This document shows, piece after piece, positions 34,502-43,689 of a stretch of DNA of 64,000 bases. Position 1 is the stretch's first letter; every line of letters begins with the position of its first letter. Both the position numbers and the translations under genes were made by a program. Source of the DNA: Thermocrinis sp. (GTDB lineage: Bacteria > Aquificota > Aquificia > Aquificales > Aquificaceae); the NCBI GenBank assembly GCA_020833645.1, contig JAJHRQ010000003.1, forward strand, positions 1 through 64,000, read 5' to 3'. The notes beneath the pieces were generated by a model, which saw nothing but the letters and a program-made list of their open reading frames with translations, had not been told where the DNA came from and searched no databases.

Positions 34502-35845
34502 ATGAGGTTTATAAACACAGACCTAACCTGCAGGCTTGACGCCCTTCCCTGGACGGGCTTTCACACCAGGTTTGTTTTAGCCCTTGGCATCACTTGGGTC
34601 TTGGACGCCTTTGAAGTAGTCATAGTAAGTGCAGTCCTAAAGCCCATGGCAAAAGCCCTCCAATTTACCACCCAGCAGGCTTCTCTGATGGTAAGCGGTT
34701 TTCTCATAGGTGCCATATTAGGGTCCTTGATCTTTGGCTACTTGGCAGACAGGTTCGGCAGGAAAAAACTCTTTATTCTTACATTACTTCTGTATGCTGG
34801 GGGCACTTTTTTAACGGGCTTTGCCAATAGTTTTGAATCCGCCTTGCTCTTTAGGATCTTGGCGGGTGCTGGCTTGGGTGGAGAGTTTGCAGCGATCCAG
34901 TCCGCAATAGACGAGTTTGTGCCCGCCCGCCACAGGGGAAAGGTGGATGGCACCATCACCGCCCTTTGGAACTTGGGAAGTATTATGGCTTCTTTATCTG
35001 CTTTGTATCTTTTAAAGCAATTTGACGAAGGCTTTGCTTGGAGGATTGCCTTTTTTATTGGTGGTCTTTTGACCCTTTTGATCATATACATAAGGATATA
35101 TGTGCCCGAATCTCCCAGATGGCTCATCTCCAAAGGAAGGCTGAAGGAAGCGGAGGAGATCGTCAAAAAAGTGGAAAGAGAGGCGGGCATCTCTCCAAAG
35201 GTGGAAAGTTGTCAAATTCCCGTTTTTGAGGGTAGCATATGGGATGCCACCAAGCTGATCCTAACCAAATACTGGTGGAGGTTTCTCTTTAGTGCGTCGA
35301 TGAGTTTTACCATACTTACCACCTACTACGGCATGCTCGCCTTTCTACCCTTGGTTCTTTCAAAGGTCTATAATCTTAGCTCCAAGCAGGTCTCCGAGGT
35401 GCTCTTCTTCGGAAGTGTGGGGGGACTGATTGGGGGTCTTGTGGTAGCCTTTTTAAACGACCGAGTGGGTAGAAAGGTGCTTGGGGTTAGCATAAGCGGG
35501 CTCTCCGCTTTGGCGGTTTTTCTGTTTTTGCTAACGGACGCAAACCCTAAAGTTCTTTACTTTTTGTATTCGTTGATCGCTTTTTCCTTTGCCTCTGTGG
35601 CATACGTGATCGCAACGGAGATATACCCATCCTACATAAGGGCATACGCCATAGGGGTGCTCTCCGTTGTGGGAAGGCTCTCGGGTGCCTTTGCACCGGT
35701 GCTTGTGATAGCTTTGGCAAACCAAGACTACCGGCTTGGACTTTTGTGTATATCCCTCTTTTGGCTTGTGGGATTTTTTGCCTTTGTGATATACGCCATC
35801 AAGGGAAAAGAGACCAAGGGCATGCCCATAGAACAGATAAGTTGA
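34502..35845 (+). CDS. MFS transporter, metabolite:H+ symporter type
   Basis: 447 residues with twelve predicted membrane helices. The MFS loop motif is GYLADRFGRKKLF between helices 2 and 3, with the sugar-porter-like PESPRWLISKGRLKEAEEIV in the central loop and a second GRKVLG loop in the C-terminal half. It resembles the aromatic-acid/metabolite:H+ symporters (SV2/KgtP-like group). The substrate is unknown. It begins with an ATGA overlap on the broken nitroreductase gene. Confidence 0.8.
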   Translation: MRFINTDLTCRLDALPWTGFHTRFVLALGITWVLDAFEVVIVSAVLKPMAKALQFTTQQASLMVSGFLIGAILGSLIFGYLADRFGRKKLFILTLLLYAGGTFLTGFANSFESALLFRILAGAGLGGEFAAIQSAIDEFVPARHRGKVDGTITALWNLGSIMASLSALYLLKQFDEGFAWRIAFFIGGLLTLLIIYIRIYVPESPRWLISKGRLKEAEEIVKKVEREAGISPKVESCQIPVFEGSIWDATKLILTKYWWRFLFSASMSFTILTTYYGMLAFLPLVLSKVYNLSSKQVSEVLFFGSVGGLIGGLVVAFLNDRVGRKVLGVSISGLSALAVFLFLLTDANPKVLYFLYSLIAFSFASVAYVIATEIYPSYIRAYAIGVLSVVGRLSGAFAPVLVIALANQDYRLGLLCISLFWLVGFFAFVIYAIKGKETKGMPIEQIS

Positions 35846-35865
35846 GGGTGATTTTCCTCAGTTTG

Positions 35866-35894
35866 TTGACCTGAAGTTCAGCTTATTTTATAAA
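35866..35894 (+). promoter_or_regulatory. sigma70 promoter of the dehydratase/activase-like operon
   Basis: TTGACC 35866-35871 and TATAAA 35889-35894 with a 17-base spacer, 24 bases before ATG 35919. The spacer holds the short palindrome CTGAAGTTCAG, a possible operator. Confidence 0.6.
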
Positions 35895-35918
35895 AAAAAC
35901 CTTTTTAGGAGGGGTATC

Positions 35919-37433
35919 ATGGAAGCGGTAAGCTTTGAGTATAAAGCCTACAAGCCAAGACCCTTTACCAAGGAGGAAAGACCATACACTACCATACTAT
36001 TTGGTGGGCTTACCTTTAAACACGAACGGCTCATAACGGGTGCCTTGGAAAACATGGGCTATAAAGCAAAGCCCTTGCCCAACATAGAGAGGATAGATTT
36101 GGACATAGGGAAGGAATACATAGATGTAGGTGCTTGCTGTCCTACCACCTTCACCGCAGGAAACTTAGCAAGGACCCTTATGGACATTGAAAAGAAAGAG
36201 GGAAGGGAGGCGGTAAGGGATCGGTACGTGTTTGTTACGATCGGTGCCTGCGGACCTTGTAGGTTCGGACAGTATCACGAATCCTACGAGAGGGTCCTTG
36301 AAGGGCTAAACCTACGGGACTTTAGGCTCTTTCTTTTGGACCTTTTGCAGCTTGAACAATCTGTAGAGGGTGGTGGCTTGGAAATAAGCATGCCTCTTAC
36401 CCTTGGGCTCGTCTATGCCATGTTTATGGGAGACCTGATAACCGACATGGAATACGCCACAAGACCTTACGAAGTAAAAAAGGGTCAAACGGACCAAGTG
36501 GTAAAGGACAGTGTAGAAGTGCTTTACGAAAAACTCAAAAAGAGACCCATAGTGGGCAAAAAGCTCGGGAACTTCCTTTGGCACATATTCACCGATTACT
36601 TCGTGGATGCCCTAAAGGAGGTTAAAAAGCTCTGGGATGAGATAGAGGTGGATAGACTTCAGCCAAAGGCAAAGGTAAAGATCACCGGAGAGTTTTGGCT
36701 TCAGACCCACGAAGGAGACGGAAACTACAACATAAAAAGATGGTTGGAGGAACAGGGTGCGGAAGTTATCCCGCCACCAGTAGCGGTCTGGATGGACTAT
36801 CTTATAAACATGGAACTTTTCAAGCTTGAAGACGCCAAGCCCTTTGTAAAGAACTATTACCTTAAAAAATTTGCCATCTCATTTTTTGCGTGGCTATACA
36901 GGAGAACCTACGACAAGCTCAGAAAGGCTTTAAATAACATTCCCAATCCATTGCCCTCCCAGAGGGAACTGAAGGAACTGGCAAGACCTTACTTTTACTA
37001 CAGGCTAACTGGGGGTGAGGGGCATATGCTCATTGGCAAAGCCCTCTACGCACTAAAACACAAGCAAGCCCATATGATCTGCGAGCTGTCTCCCTACGGA
37101 TGCCTTCCCAACACTATGTCTGTTGGTGCCATGGCAAAGGTGCTGGCAGACTATCCAGAGCTCCTGTATGCACCAATAGAAATCAAAGGAGACTCGGAGG
37201 TGCATGCATACTCCCGCTGTCAGATGGTTCTTACAGAAGCCAAGAGGAGGGCAAAAGAGGAGTTTGAACAAGCCTTGGAGAAAACGGGCTTGAGCTTGGA
37301 GGATATCAGAGACTTTGAAGAAAAACATCCACAGCTCAAAAGGGCAACCTACAAGGTGCCAAACTACGGCTATGCGGGAACATCTGCCAACTATGTAATG
37401 CACGTAGCAAAACTCATGGGGAGGCTAAAATGA
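35919..37433 (+). CDS. 2-hydroxyacyl-CoA dehydratase (HgdB/BcrB)-like protein
   Basis: 504 residues, first gene of a three-gene operon. Cysteine-bearing segments recall the FeS-cluster subunits of 2-hydroxyacyl-CoA dehydratase, benzoyl-CoA reductase and double-cubane-cluster proteins: VGACCPTTFTAGN (~70), TIGACGPCRFGQYHESY (~105), CELSPYGCLPNTMSVG (~385) and HAYSRCQM. In those families the component receives low-potential electrons from an ATP-driven activase. A SD (AGGAGGGG) precedes ATG 35919. No CoA-ester pathway genes are nearby, so the substrate is unknown. It overlaps the activase gene by four bases. Confidence 0.75.
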   Translation: MEAVSFEYKAYKPRPFTKEERPYTTILFGGLTFKHERLITGALENMGYKAKPLPNIERIDLDIGKEYIDVGACCPTTFTAGNLARTLMDIEKKEGREAVRDRYVFVTIGACGPCRFGQYHESYERVLEGLNLRDFRLFLLDLLQLEQSVEGGGLEISMPLTLGLVYAMFMGDLITDMEYATRPYEVKKGQTDQVVKDSVEVLYEKLKKRPIVGKKLGNFLWHIFTDYFVDALKEVKKLWDEIEVDRLQPKAKVKITGEFWLQTHEGDGNYNIKRWLEEQGAEVIPPPVAVWMDYLINMELFKLEDAKPFVKNYYLKKFAISFFAWLYRRTYDKLRKALNNIPNPLPSQRELKELARPYFYYRLTGGEGHMLIGKALYALKHKQAHMICELSPYGCLPNTMSVGAMAKVLADYPELLYAPIEIKGDSEVHAYSRCQMVLTEAKRRAKEEFEQALEKTGLSLEDIRDFEEKHPQLKRATYKVPNYGYAGTSANYVMHVAKLMGRLK

Positions 37434-39583
37434 TTTTGGGCATAGATGTAGGAAGCACCACCTGTAAGTATGTTTTGGTGGATGATCGTGGGAACATCTT
37501 AGATAAAGCCTACGAAAGGCACAACACAAAGACCGCAGAGAAGGTGTATGAGTTCTTAAAAAAGCTTGAAGAGAACTTTGGTTTTAAGCCCGGAAGGGAC
37601 AGGGTCTATTTTACCGGCTCTGGTGCTACACTGATCGCTCCGTTGGTAGGAGGAAAGTTTGTTCAAGAGGTGGTTGCGGTATCCATTGCAGTGGAAAAAC
37701 TCCATCCGGATGTGAGGTTTGTTAGCGAAATCGGTGGGGAGGATATGAAGGCGATCTTTTTCAAAGAGGTTGATGGAAAAAGGGTAAAACAGGTCTTTAT
37801 GCAAAACGCCTGTGCGGGAGGAACGGGCACCTTTATAGAAAAGACCGCAAGGAAGCTTGGAATTCCTCAGGAAAAGCTGGGTTCTATGGGATACAAAGGC
37901 TACAACCTCCACAAGGTAAGTGCCAAATGTGGCATCTTCGCGGAGGCGGATGTGAATACCCTGCAAAAGGCTGGAGTGCCACCGGAGGAGATCATGGCTT
38001 CCCTCTTTGACGCGGTGGTCTATCAGAACCTCTCCCAGCTTGCCAAAGGGAACACTCCCATGTGGAAGGTACTACTGTTGGGAGGTCCCAATCTATTCTT
38101 TAGGGGGCTTAGGGAGGCTTGGCGTGTGCACCTTCAGAGAATATGGAAGGAGAAGGGCTTGAGGGATTGCACAGACCAAGAGATGGAGGAACTGGTGGTA
38201 GTTCCTGAAAATTCCCTTTACTATGCAAGCCTTGGCTGTGTCTTTTATGCCATGGAGGAGGAAGGCGGAGTTTACGAGGGCTTGGATAGGCTCAGGTGGT
38301 GGATAGAGGAGGGGCAATATCAGGAAAAACTAAAGGAGGGAAAGAGAGGGCTTGTGTCCTCTGAGGAGGAGCTAAGGGAGTTTTTGAAAGAGTACGAAGG
38401 GCAGTATAAGAAGATCGTTCCCAAGAAGGTTAAAAGGATAGCCATAGGGTGTGATTTTGGCTCCACCACCGCCAAGGCGGTGTGCGTCTCTGAGGAAGGA
38501 GAGCCGGTCTTTTCCTGCTATCAGATCAGCAAGGGCAATCCCATAGAGGATGCCAAAAGCATCTTCAGACAGATAAGGGAATTCTTTGGGGATGATGTAG
38601 AGGTTATAGGCTTGGGGCTTACGGGCTATGGAAAGGACCTTTTGAAGGATGTTTTGGGGGCGGACTGTGCGGTGGTGGAGACGGTTGCCCACGCTACGGG
38701 TGCCATGCACTTTTTTAAGGATGCGGACTGTATATGCGATGTGGGTGGAGTGGATGTAAAGATCCTCATCCTTCGCAACGGCTCTGTGGTAGATTTTAGG
38801 CTAAATTCTCAGTGTTCCTCCGGAAACGGTGCCTTTTTGCAAGGAGTGGCAGAAAGGTTCAACATACCACTGGAGGACATTGCCAAGCTTGCCTTTAGTG
38901 CAAAGGCCATTCCCAATTTTACCATGGGCTGTGGCGTGTTCTTACAAAGCGATATAGTCAATCAGCAGAGGAAGGGTTGGAAGGCGGAGGAGATCCTTGC
39001 GGGGCTATGCGCTGTCCTGCCCTTGAACGTGTGGATCTATGCGGGCAACATAAACAACTTGGCGCAGGTGGGCAAAAAGTTTGTACTTCAGGGTGGAACC
39101 CACAAGAACTTGGCGGTGGTAAAAGCCCAAAGGGACTTTATAAAGTCCAAGGTGCCAGATGCACAGGTATTTGTGCATCCCTACCCGGGAGAGGCGGGAG
39201 CTTTAGGTGTAGCCTTACTTGCCCTTGAGACAAAGGGTAAAAGCCGGTTTAGGGGCTTTGACGCTGTAGAAAACCTAACCTACAGGGCAACCACCTCTCA
39301 AGAGACGGTCTGCAAATGGTGTCCTATGAACTGTCAGAGGACCTTCATAGATGTGTTTGTAGGAGAAGGGGAAGGAAGACCTTGGAGTAAGGTGCCCTTG
39401 GAGAGGGGTTGGCTTAGGCTCATAGTGGGCAACGCATGTCCAAAGGGACTTGTAGAAGACGAAAGCGAGCTCAAGCTCCTTCAACAGGAGTTGAGGAGGG
39501 TGCAGGATGAGTTTCCTAACATTGCCCAAATTGTTAGGAAAACTGCGTTCAAACCAAAAAGGGCAAACCAGAAGGTCCATTAA
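37430..39583 (+). CDS. tandem BcrAD/BadFG-type activase ATPase
   Basis: 717 residues with two ASKHA ATPase domains. Domain 1 starts MILGIDVGSTTCKYVLVD; its cluster cysteines lie in NACAGGTGTF and AKCGIFAEADVNT. Domain 2 starts near residue 338 at GCDFGSTTAKAVCV and has SQCSSGNGAF and GCGVFLQSD. Homologous activases are homodimers holding one 4Fe-4S cluster between subunits, so this protein may be a covalent dimer. A C-terminal extension has further cysteines (CKWCPMNCQRTF; NACPKGL). It is expected to inject electrons, with ATP hydrolysis, into the HgdB-like partner. It overlaps the third gene by 77 bases. Confidence 0.85.
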   Translation: MILGIDVGSTTCKYVLVDDRGNILDKAYERHNTKTAEKVYEFLKKLEENFGFKPGRDRVYFTGSGATLIAPLVGGKFVQEVVAVSIAVEKLHPDVRFVSEIGGEDMKAIFFKEVDGKRVKQVFMQNACAGGTGTFIEKTARKLGIPQEKLGSMGYKGYNLHKVSAKCGIFAEADVNTLQKAGVPPEEIMASLFDAVVYQNLSQLAKGNTPMWKVLLLGGPNLFFRGLREAWRVHLQRIWKEKGLRDCTDQEMEELVVVPENSLYYASLGCVFYAMEEEGGVYEGLDRLRWWIEEGQYQEKLKEGKRGLVSSEEELREFLKEYEGQYKKIVPKKVKRIAIGCDFGSTTAKAVCVSEEGEPVFSCYQISKGNPIEDAKSIFRQIREFFGDDVEVIGLGLTGYGKDLLKDVLGADCAVVETVAHATGAMHFFKDADCICDVGGVDVKILILRNGSVVDFRLNSQCSSGNGAFLQGVAERFNIPLEDIAKLAFSAKAIPNFTMGCGVFLQSDIVNQQRKGWKAEEILAGLCAVLPLNVWIYAGNINNLAQVGKKFVLQGGTHKNLAVVKAQRDFIKSKVPDAQVFVHPYPGEAGALGVALLALETKGKSRFRGFDAVENLTYRATTSQETVCKWCPMNCQRTFIDVFVGEGEGRPWSKVPLERGWLRLIVGNACPKGLVEDESELKLLQQELRRVQDEFPNIAQIVRKTAFKPKRANQKVH

Positions 39584-40643
39584 AGTAGGCATTCCCAAGT
39601 TTTTAAACATCTGGGGCACAGCGCCCTTTTGGGTGGGCTTTTTTGACAGCCTGGGTATGAAAGTGATTTTTAGCTCGGACACTTCCGAGGAGCAATACAG
39701 AACTTACGGCAAGGGTAGGATCACCATGGATAGCTGTTTTCCAGTGAAAGCCCTTGCGGGACACATAGGAGAGCTCCTGCACAAGGACATAGACATCCTC
39801 TTTGTGCCCATGATCTATTCCCTGCCCTCCTTTTTGAGGGGGCATGTGATGGATACACTGTGTTGCACTCGGGTGATGATGGCACCGGAGAACATAAAGG
39901 CGGGCTTTCTTAAAGAGAGGGACGAGTTCAAAGAGAGGGGTATAAAGTACGTTTCTCCCTTTGTGCCCTTTGGGGAGCCAGAGCTTTTGCCCAAGTATCT
40001 TTTTGAAAGCTTAAAGCCAGCGGTGGAGGACCTCACCTACGAAGAGGTGGTAGAGGCGGTAAGGGAAGGCTTTGCATCCCTTGAGGAGTTTGACAAAAGC
40101 ATGCGGGAAAAGTCTTTGGAAATTCTGCGATGGTGCGTCAAAAACAACAGACCTGCCCTCTTGGTGCTGGCAAGACCTTACCATATGGACCCGGGCATAG
40201 GACACGAAATAGACGCAGAGCTTCAGCTTTACGGCTATCCGGTCCTTTGGTACAACTACCTACCGATAGACAAGTGGCTCTTGGACTGGCTTGGCATTTC
40301 CCTTGATATATCGGATGTGTGGACCTCCTCTTACAGCTCTAACACCAACGAGATCATCTGGGGGGCCAAGTTTGCCAGCAGATTTCCCTGGATCACAGGG
40401 GTCATAAGGCTCTCTTCTTACGAATGCGGTATGGACCAGCCAACCTTTACGCCCGTCCAGAGGATCGTAGAGTCCTCCGGCACCCTCTTTTTCAAGTTTG
40501 GGGAGCTGGACGAAACAAAGCCCGCAGGCAGTGTAAAAATAAGGGTGGAGACTATAGTTTATTACCTTGAAAAGTACTCCCAGGACATCATCAAAAAGAA
40601 GCTAAGCAGACTGAGGGAGGTGCCAAAAGAGTTGACACTATAA
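39507..40643 (+). CDS. activase-associated DUF2229-like protein
   Basis: 378 residues. It resembles the DUF2229 domain that in other bacteria is fused C-terminal to tandem activase domains (KVGIPKFLNIWGTAPFW; DSCFPVKALAGHIGELL; MDTLCCTRVMMAPEN; ECGMDQPTFTPVQRIV). The cysteines suggest an FeS cluster and an HgdB-like fold. ATG 39507 has a good SD (GAGGAGGG), so the 77-base overlap with the preceding gene appears real. Together the three genes look like a split and reordered version of the very large fused activase proteins of anaerobes. Confidence 0.7.
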   Translation: MSFLTLPKLLGKLRSNQKGQTRRSIKVGIPKFLNIWGTAPFWVGFFDSLGMKVIFSSDTSEEQYRTYGKGRITMDSCFPVKALAGHIGELLHKDIDILFVPMIYSLPSFLRGHVMDTLCCTRVMMAPENIKAGFLKERDEFKERGIKYVSPFVPFGEPELLPKYLFESLKPAVEDLTYEEVVEAVREGFASLEEFDKSMREKSLEILRWCVKNNRPALLVLARPYHMDPGIGHEIDAELQLYGYPVLWYNYLPIDKWLLDWLGISLDISDVWTSSYSSNTNEIIWGAKFASRFPWITGVIRLSSYECGMDQPTFTPVQRIVESSGTLFFKFGELDETKPAGSVKIRVETIVYYLEKYSQDIIKKKLSRLREVPKELTL

Positions 40644-40666
40644 TTAAGCCCTCATTGTGTGTTACT

Positions 40667-41008
40667 TCAGCCTCCCTCCTCTGGGGTGCATCTATTCACA
40701 TTCCCAAAGCATTGGGGACAAAGGTCAAAGAAAACCAAGAGCCCAAGTCCTCCCAACATCATGTTCACCTGCGTGATCTCCAGGTTTTCCTGCCTTTCCG
40801 GGAGGATTTGATACTTTTCTAACCTTTTCCCGCAGGCAGTCAAAACCCCCTCCTGTCCGAGCTTGTGAAACTGGAATACGAGCCTTCTTGTACGCCTGCA
40901 TTTCATCCACCTTGGCTGTAAGTCAAGCATTACAAAGTTTATCTGAACATTCGGATCCACCAACTGTGCCCTTTGCAACAGCTTTTCATACTTTTCCTTT
41001 TCCGTCAT
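40667..41008 (-). CDS. unknown cysteine-containing small protein
   Basis: 113 residues downstream of ispG, overlapping it by 23 bases. It has spaced cysteines (MKCRRTRR, LTACGKRL, DLCPQCFGNVNRC) and one hydrophobic stretch (MMLGGLGLLVFF). The CPQC pair could bind zinc or a cluster. No family is recognised. Its position suggests a minus-strand operon pgk-ispG-this gene. Confidence 0.55.
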   Translation of the reverse strand: MTEKEKYEKLLQRAQLVDPNVQINFVMLDLQPRWMKCRRTRRLVFQFHKLGQEGVLTACGKRLEKYQILPERQENLEITQVNMMLGGLGLLVFFDLCPQCFGNVNRCTPEEGG

Positions 41009-42050
41009 AGTTTAGTACCTCTTCCAGCAGGGCTTGAACCATCTCCTCTTCGCTAACTCTCTTTATGGGCTTTCCTTCCTTAAATAGCCATGCAAAGCCT
41101 CTTCCGCAGGCAAGACCCAAGTCTGCTTCCCTTGCCTCTCCTATGGCATTAACCACACAGCCCATTATGGCAACCTTTAAGGGCTTTTCAAGACCCTTTA
41201 GCTTTTCTTCCACCTCCTTTACCACCTTTGGTAGATCTACTTCAATCCTTCCGCAGGTGGGACAGGCTATGATCTCTATGCCTCTCCGCCTTAAACCCAA
41301 AGACTGCAAAATGGCGTAAGCGGTTTCCACCTCCACCTCCGGGTCGTCCGTTAAAGAGACCCTAATCGTGTCTCCTATGCCCTTGTAAAGAAGTATGCCT
41401 ATGCCCACCGAGGATTTTACTATGCCCTTCAGTCCCATGCCCGCCTCTGTGATGCCTATGTGCAGAGGAATGTCTGTGTGCTGTGCGAAAAGTTCGTTTG
41501 CCCTGATGTTTTCCAACACATCGGAGCCCTTTATGGAGACCTTAAAGTTATAAAAGCCCCACTTTTCAAACTTTTCCGACCAACGCATAGCACTTTCAAA
41601 GAGCGCCTCCGCCTTCGGATAGCCATACTTTTCCAAGAGGTCCTTTTCCAAAGAGCCCGAATTGACGCCGATCCTTATGGCAACACCCTTCCTCTTTGCC
41701 TCTTGGACGATATCCCGGACGATCTCTTCCTTTCCTATGTTCCCCGGGTTTATGCGGATTCCATGAACGCCCGCCTCCATAGAGCCAAAGGCGTAAGAGG
41801 GTGCAAAGTGTATGTCCGCTACCACTGGTATGGGAGAGTTCTTGACTATATCCGGAAGAGCCTCCAGGTCCTCCCGATGGGGAACCGCAACCCTTATTAT
41901 CTCACAGCCTGCCTTTGCGAGCCTTTTTATCTGAGAAAGGGTCTCTTCCACTTGGTGGGTCTTGGTGGAAGTCATAGACTGCACCACTATGGGGGCATCC
42001 CCTCCAACCTTAACCCATCCTACGCTTATCTGCCTCGTTTTTCTTCTCAT
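40986..42050 (-). CDS. ispG: 4-hydroxy-3-methylbut-2-en-1-yl diphosphate synthase
   Basis: 354 residues, normal for bacterial GcpE. It has an N-terminal TIM barrel (VVQSMTSTKTHQVEETLSQI; VADIHFAPSYAF; IRINPGNIG) and a C-terminal 4Fe-4S domain (IACPTCGRIEVDL; MGCVVNAIGEA). It carries out the penultimate step of the MEP isoprenoid pathway and needs reduced ferredoxin or flavodoxin. It lies 10 bases after pgk. Confidence 0.95.
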   Translation of the reverse strand: MRRKTRQISVGWVKVGGDAPIVVQSMTSTKTHQVEETLSQIKRLAKAGCEIIRVAVPHREDLEALPDIVKNSPIPVVADIHFAPSYAFGSMEAGVHGIRINPGNIGKEEIVRDIVQEAKRKGVAIRIGVNSGSLEKDLLEKYGYPKAEALFESAMRWSEKFEKWGFYNFKVSIKGSDVLENIRANELFAQHTDIPLHIGITEAGMGLKGIVKSSVGIGILLYKGIGDTIRVSLTDDPEVEVETAYAILQSLGLRRRGIEIIACPTCGRIEVDLPKVVKEVEEKLKGLEKPLKVAIMGCVVNAIGEAREADLGLACGRGFAWLFKEGKPIKRVSEEEMVQALLEEVLNYDGKGKV

Positions 42051-42060
42051 AAACTAAAAG

Positions 42061-43263
42061 TTATTCCTCATCGTCCAAAACTTCAATGCAGGGGAGGGTT
42101 TTACCCTCCAAAAGCTCCAAAAAGGCACCACCACCGGTGGAAACAAAGTCTATGGCATTATAAACTCCAGCCCTGTGGATGGCGTGGTCTGTGTCTCCAC
42201 CACCGGCGATGGTTAAAGCGGGAGACTCTGCCAGCATTTTTGCAGTTTGATAGGTGCCATCCTTGAACCGGTCCAGCTCAAAAACACCCATAGGACCGTT
42301 CCAAATTACCGTCTGGGCGTCTGAGAGGATCTCCCTCAGTAGACTGACGGAAACGGGACCTATGTCAAGCCCCATCCAGCCATCAGGAATCTCTTGCCAG
42401 GGAACCACCTTGGTGGGTGTTTTGTCGGACACCTCCGTTCCTATCACAAAATCCACAGGCAGGTAAAACTTGACCTCAAGCTTCTTTGCCACATCCATTA
42501 TGTCCTTGGCGGTTTCTAAAAGTTCCTCCTCCACCAAAGATTTGCCCGTAGGATAACCCAAAGCCCTTATGAAGGTAAAAGCCATGGCTCCACCCACAAA
42601 GAGCTTATCCACCCTCCGCAGAAGGTTTTTCAGAATACCCAACTTGGAGGAGACCTTGGCACCCCCTATGATGGCAACCACCGGTCTTTGGGGGTTGATC
42701 ATTGCCTTTTCAAAGTAGCTTATTTCCTTTTCCAGCAAAAAGCCCATGACTGCGGGCTTGAGAAACTGTGGCACCAAATAAACGGAGGCATGCTTTCTGT
42801 GGCAGGTGCCAAAGGCATCGCTAACGTATATATCTCCGTAGCTTGCCAGCTCCTTGGCAAACTCTGGGTCTTTATCCTCTTCTCCAGGATGAAACCTCAA
42901 GTTCTCCAAAAGCAAAACCTCTCCTTCCTTTAGGTTCTCCACCATCCTCTTGACCTCTTCTCCCACGCAATCTGGTGCCATTTTAACCTCTCGGTTCAAA
43001 TACCTTGAGAGCCTTTTGGCTACCGGCTGTAAGCTGAGCTTAGGGTCCCTTTTGCCATTAGGTCTTCCAAGGTGAGACATCAGAATAACCTTTGCCTTTG
43101 CGTCCAAAAGGTACTCAATGGTGGGCAAAGAAGCTTTTATCCTTGTGTCATCCTCAATGTTTCCAAACTCATCCATGGGCACATTAAAATCCACCCTAAC
43201 CAAAACCCTCTTACCAGAGACGTTTTGACCCCTTAGAGTTTTCTTCCTAAAGGGCATGGGCAT
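42061..43263 (-). CDS. pgk: phosphoglycerate kinase
   Basis: 400 residues. Motifs: RVLVRVDFNVPMD, SHLGRPNGKRDPK, LLLENLRFHPGEE, GGAKVSSKLG, and the nucleotide-binding FVSTGGGAFLELLEG. It interconverts 3-phosphoglycerate and 1,3-bisphosphoglycerate, in gluconeogenesis here. Either ATG 43263 or 43257 (MPMPF repeated) could start it. It follows the 110-residue unknown gene by seven bases. Confidence 0.95.
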   Translation of the reverse strand: MPMPFRKKTLRGQNVSGKRVLVRVDFNVPMDEFGNIEDDTRIKASLPTIEYLLDAKAKVILMSHLGRPNGKRDPKLSLQPVAKRLSRYLNREVKMAPDCVGEEVKRMVENLKEGEVLLLENLRFHPGEEDKDPEFAKELASYGDIYVSDAFGTCHRKHASVYLVPQFLKPAVMGFLLEKEISYFEKAMINPQRPVVAIIGGAKVSSKLGILKNLLRRVDKLFVGGAMAFTFIRALGYPTGKSLVEEELLETAKDIMDVAKKLEVKFYLPVDFVIGTEVSDKTPTKVVPWQEIPDGWMGLDIGPVSVSLLREILSDAQTVIWNGPMGVFELDRFKDGTYQTAKMLAESPALTIAGGGDTDHAIHRAGVYNAIDFVSTGGGAFLELLEGKTLPCIEVLDDEE

Positions 43264-43270
43264 GCCTCAC

Positions 43271-43603
43271 TCAAAAGTCTAAGTCTATGTCCTCGTCGTC
43301 AAACTCGGTATCTGGCTCAGGAGAATAAACGCCCCTCATCTGAAGGGCAAGGTTCTTCAAAAGCTCCAGATAGTAAAGCACATCCTCATAGAGTTCTATC
43401 ATAGACTTGTACTTGGACACTTCCTCATAGGATGCCTTCTTTGTTCTCAAAAGCTTTTTGATGGCGATCCGGGTCATGTATGCCCGGGAGAACTTATCCT
43501 GCCACTCCTTCCAAAAATCCCTTGAGTTCAATGGGGCTTTCACTATAAAATACTCCAGGTTAGAGAGCTCTTCTAGGAGTTGAACATCAAGAGGATTTTT
43601 CAT
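43271..43603 (-). CDS. unknown helical protein with acidic tail
   Basis: 110 residues, all helical in appearance (EELSNLEYFIVKAPLNSRDF; SMIELYEDVLYYLELLKN), ending in a very acidic tail (DTEFDDEDIDLDF). A strong SD (TAGGAGGTG) precedes ATG 43603, so it is probably the first gene of the pgk-ispG operon. No family is recognised. Confidence 0.65.
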   Translation of the reverse strand: MKNPLDVQLLEELSNLEYFIVKAPLNSRDFWKEWQDKFSRAYMTRIAIKKLLRTKKASYEEVSKYKSMIELYEDVLYYLELLKNLALQMRGVYSPEPDTEFDDEDIDLDF

Positions 43604-43689
43604 TTACACACCTCCTAAGGGATATTTTAACTTATTCCTTATAGGCTTCCAACTTTTCCGGCTTAGATTTTAAAATTAAAAAAGGAATA

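Larger units (their letters stand above)
33647..34505 (+). pseudogene. nitroreductase interrupted by the ~300-bp element
   Basis: ATG 33647 has an AAAGGAG site and gives MRECLRLITERRSITFF and TTAPSGYNLQPWEVVVVKDKA, the N-terminus of an FMN nitroreductase. The frame then runs into element copy C (33816-34113). Homology resumes as HIVFIANPRAGFEHVDK and continues to TAVLFCMTVMIVARAYGLET-like ALFCMTVMIVARAYGLETHP and the family-like end at 34505. About 15 residues normally between these parts are not seen, so the insertion may have been accompanied by a small deletion. A functional flavoprotein is unlikely unless the insert is removed from the RNA. The stop overlaps the next ATG. Confidence 0.85.

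Noticed and set aside
41460-42266. 268-residue plus-strand ORF
   Set aside because: Antisense to ispG and pgk, both of which have all family motifs.
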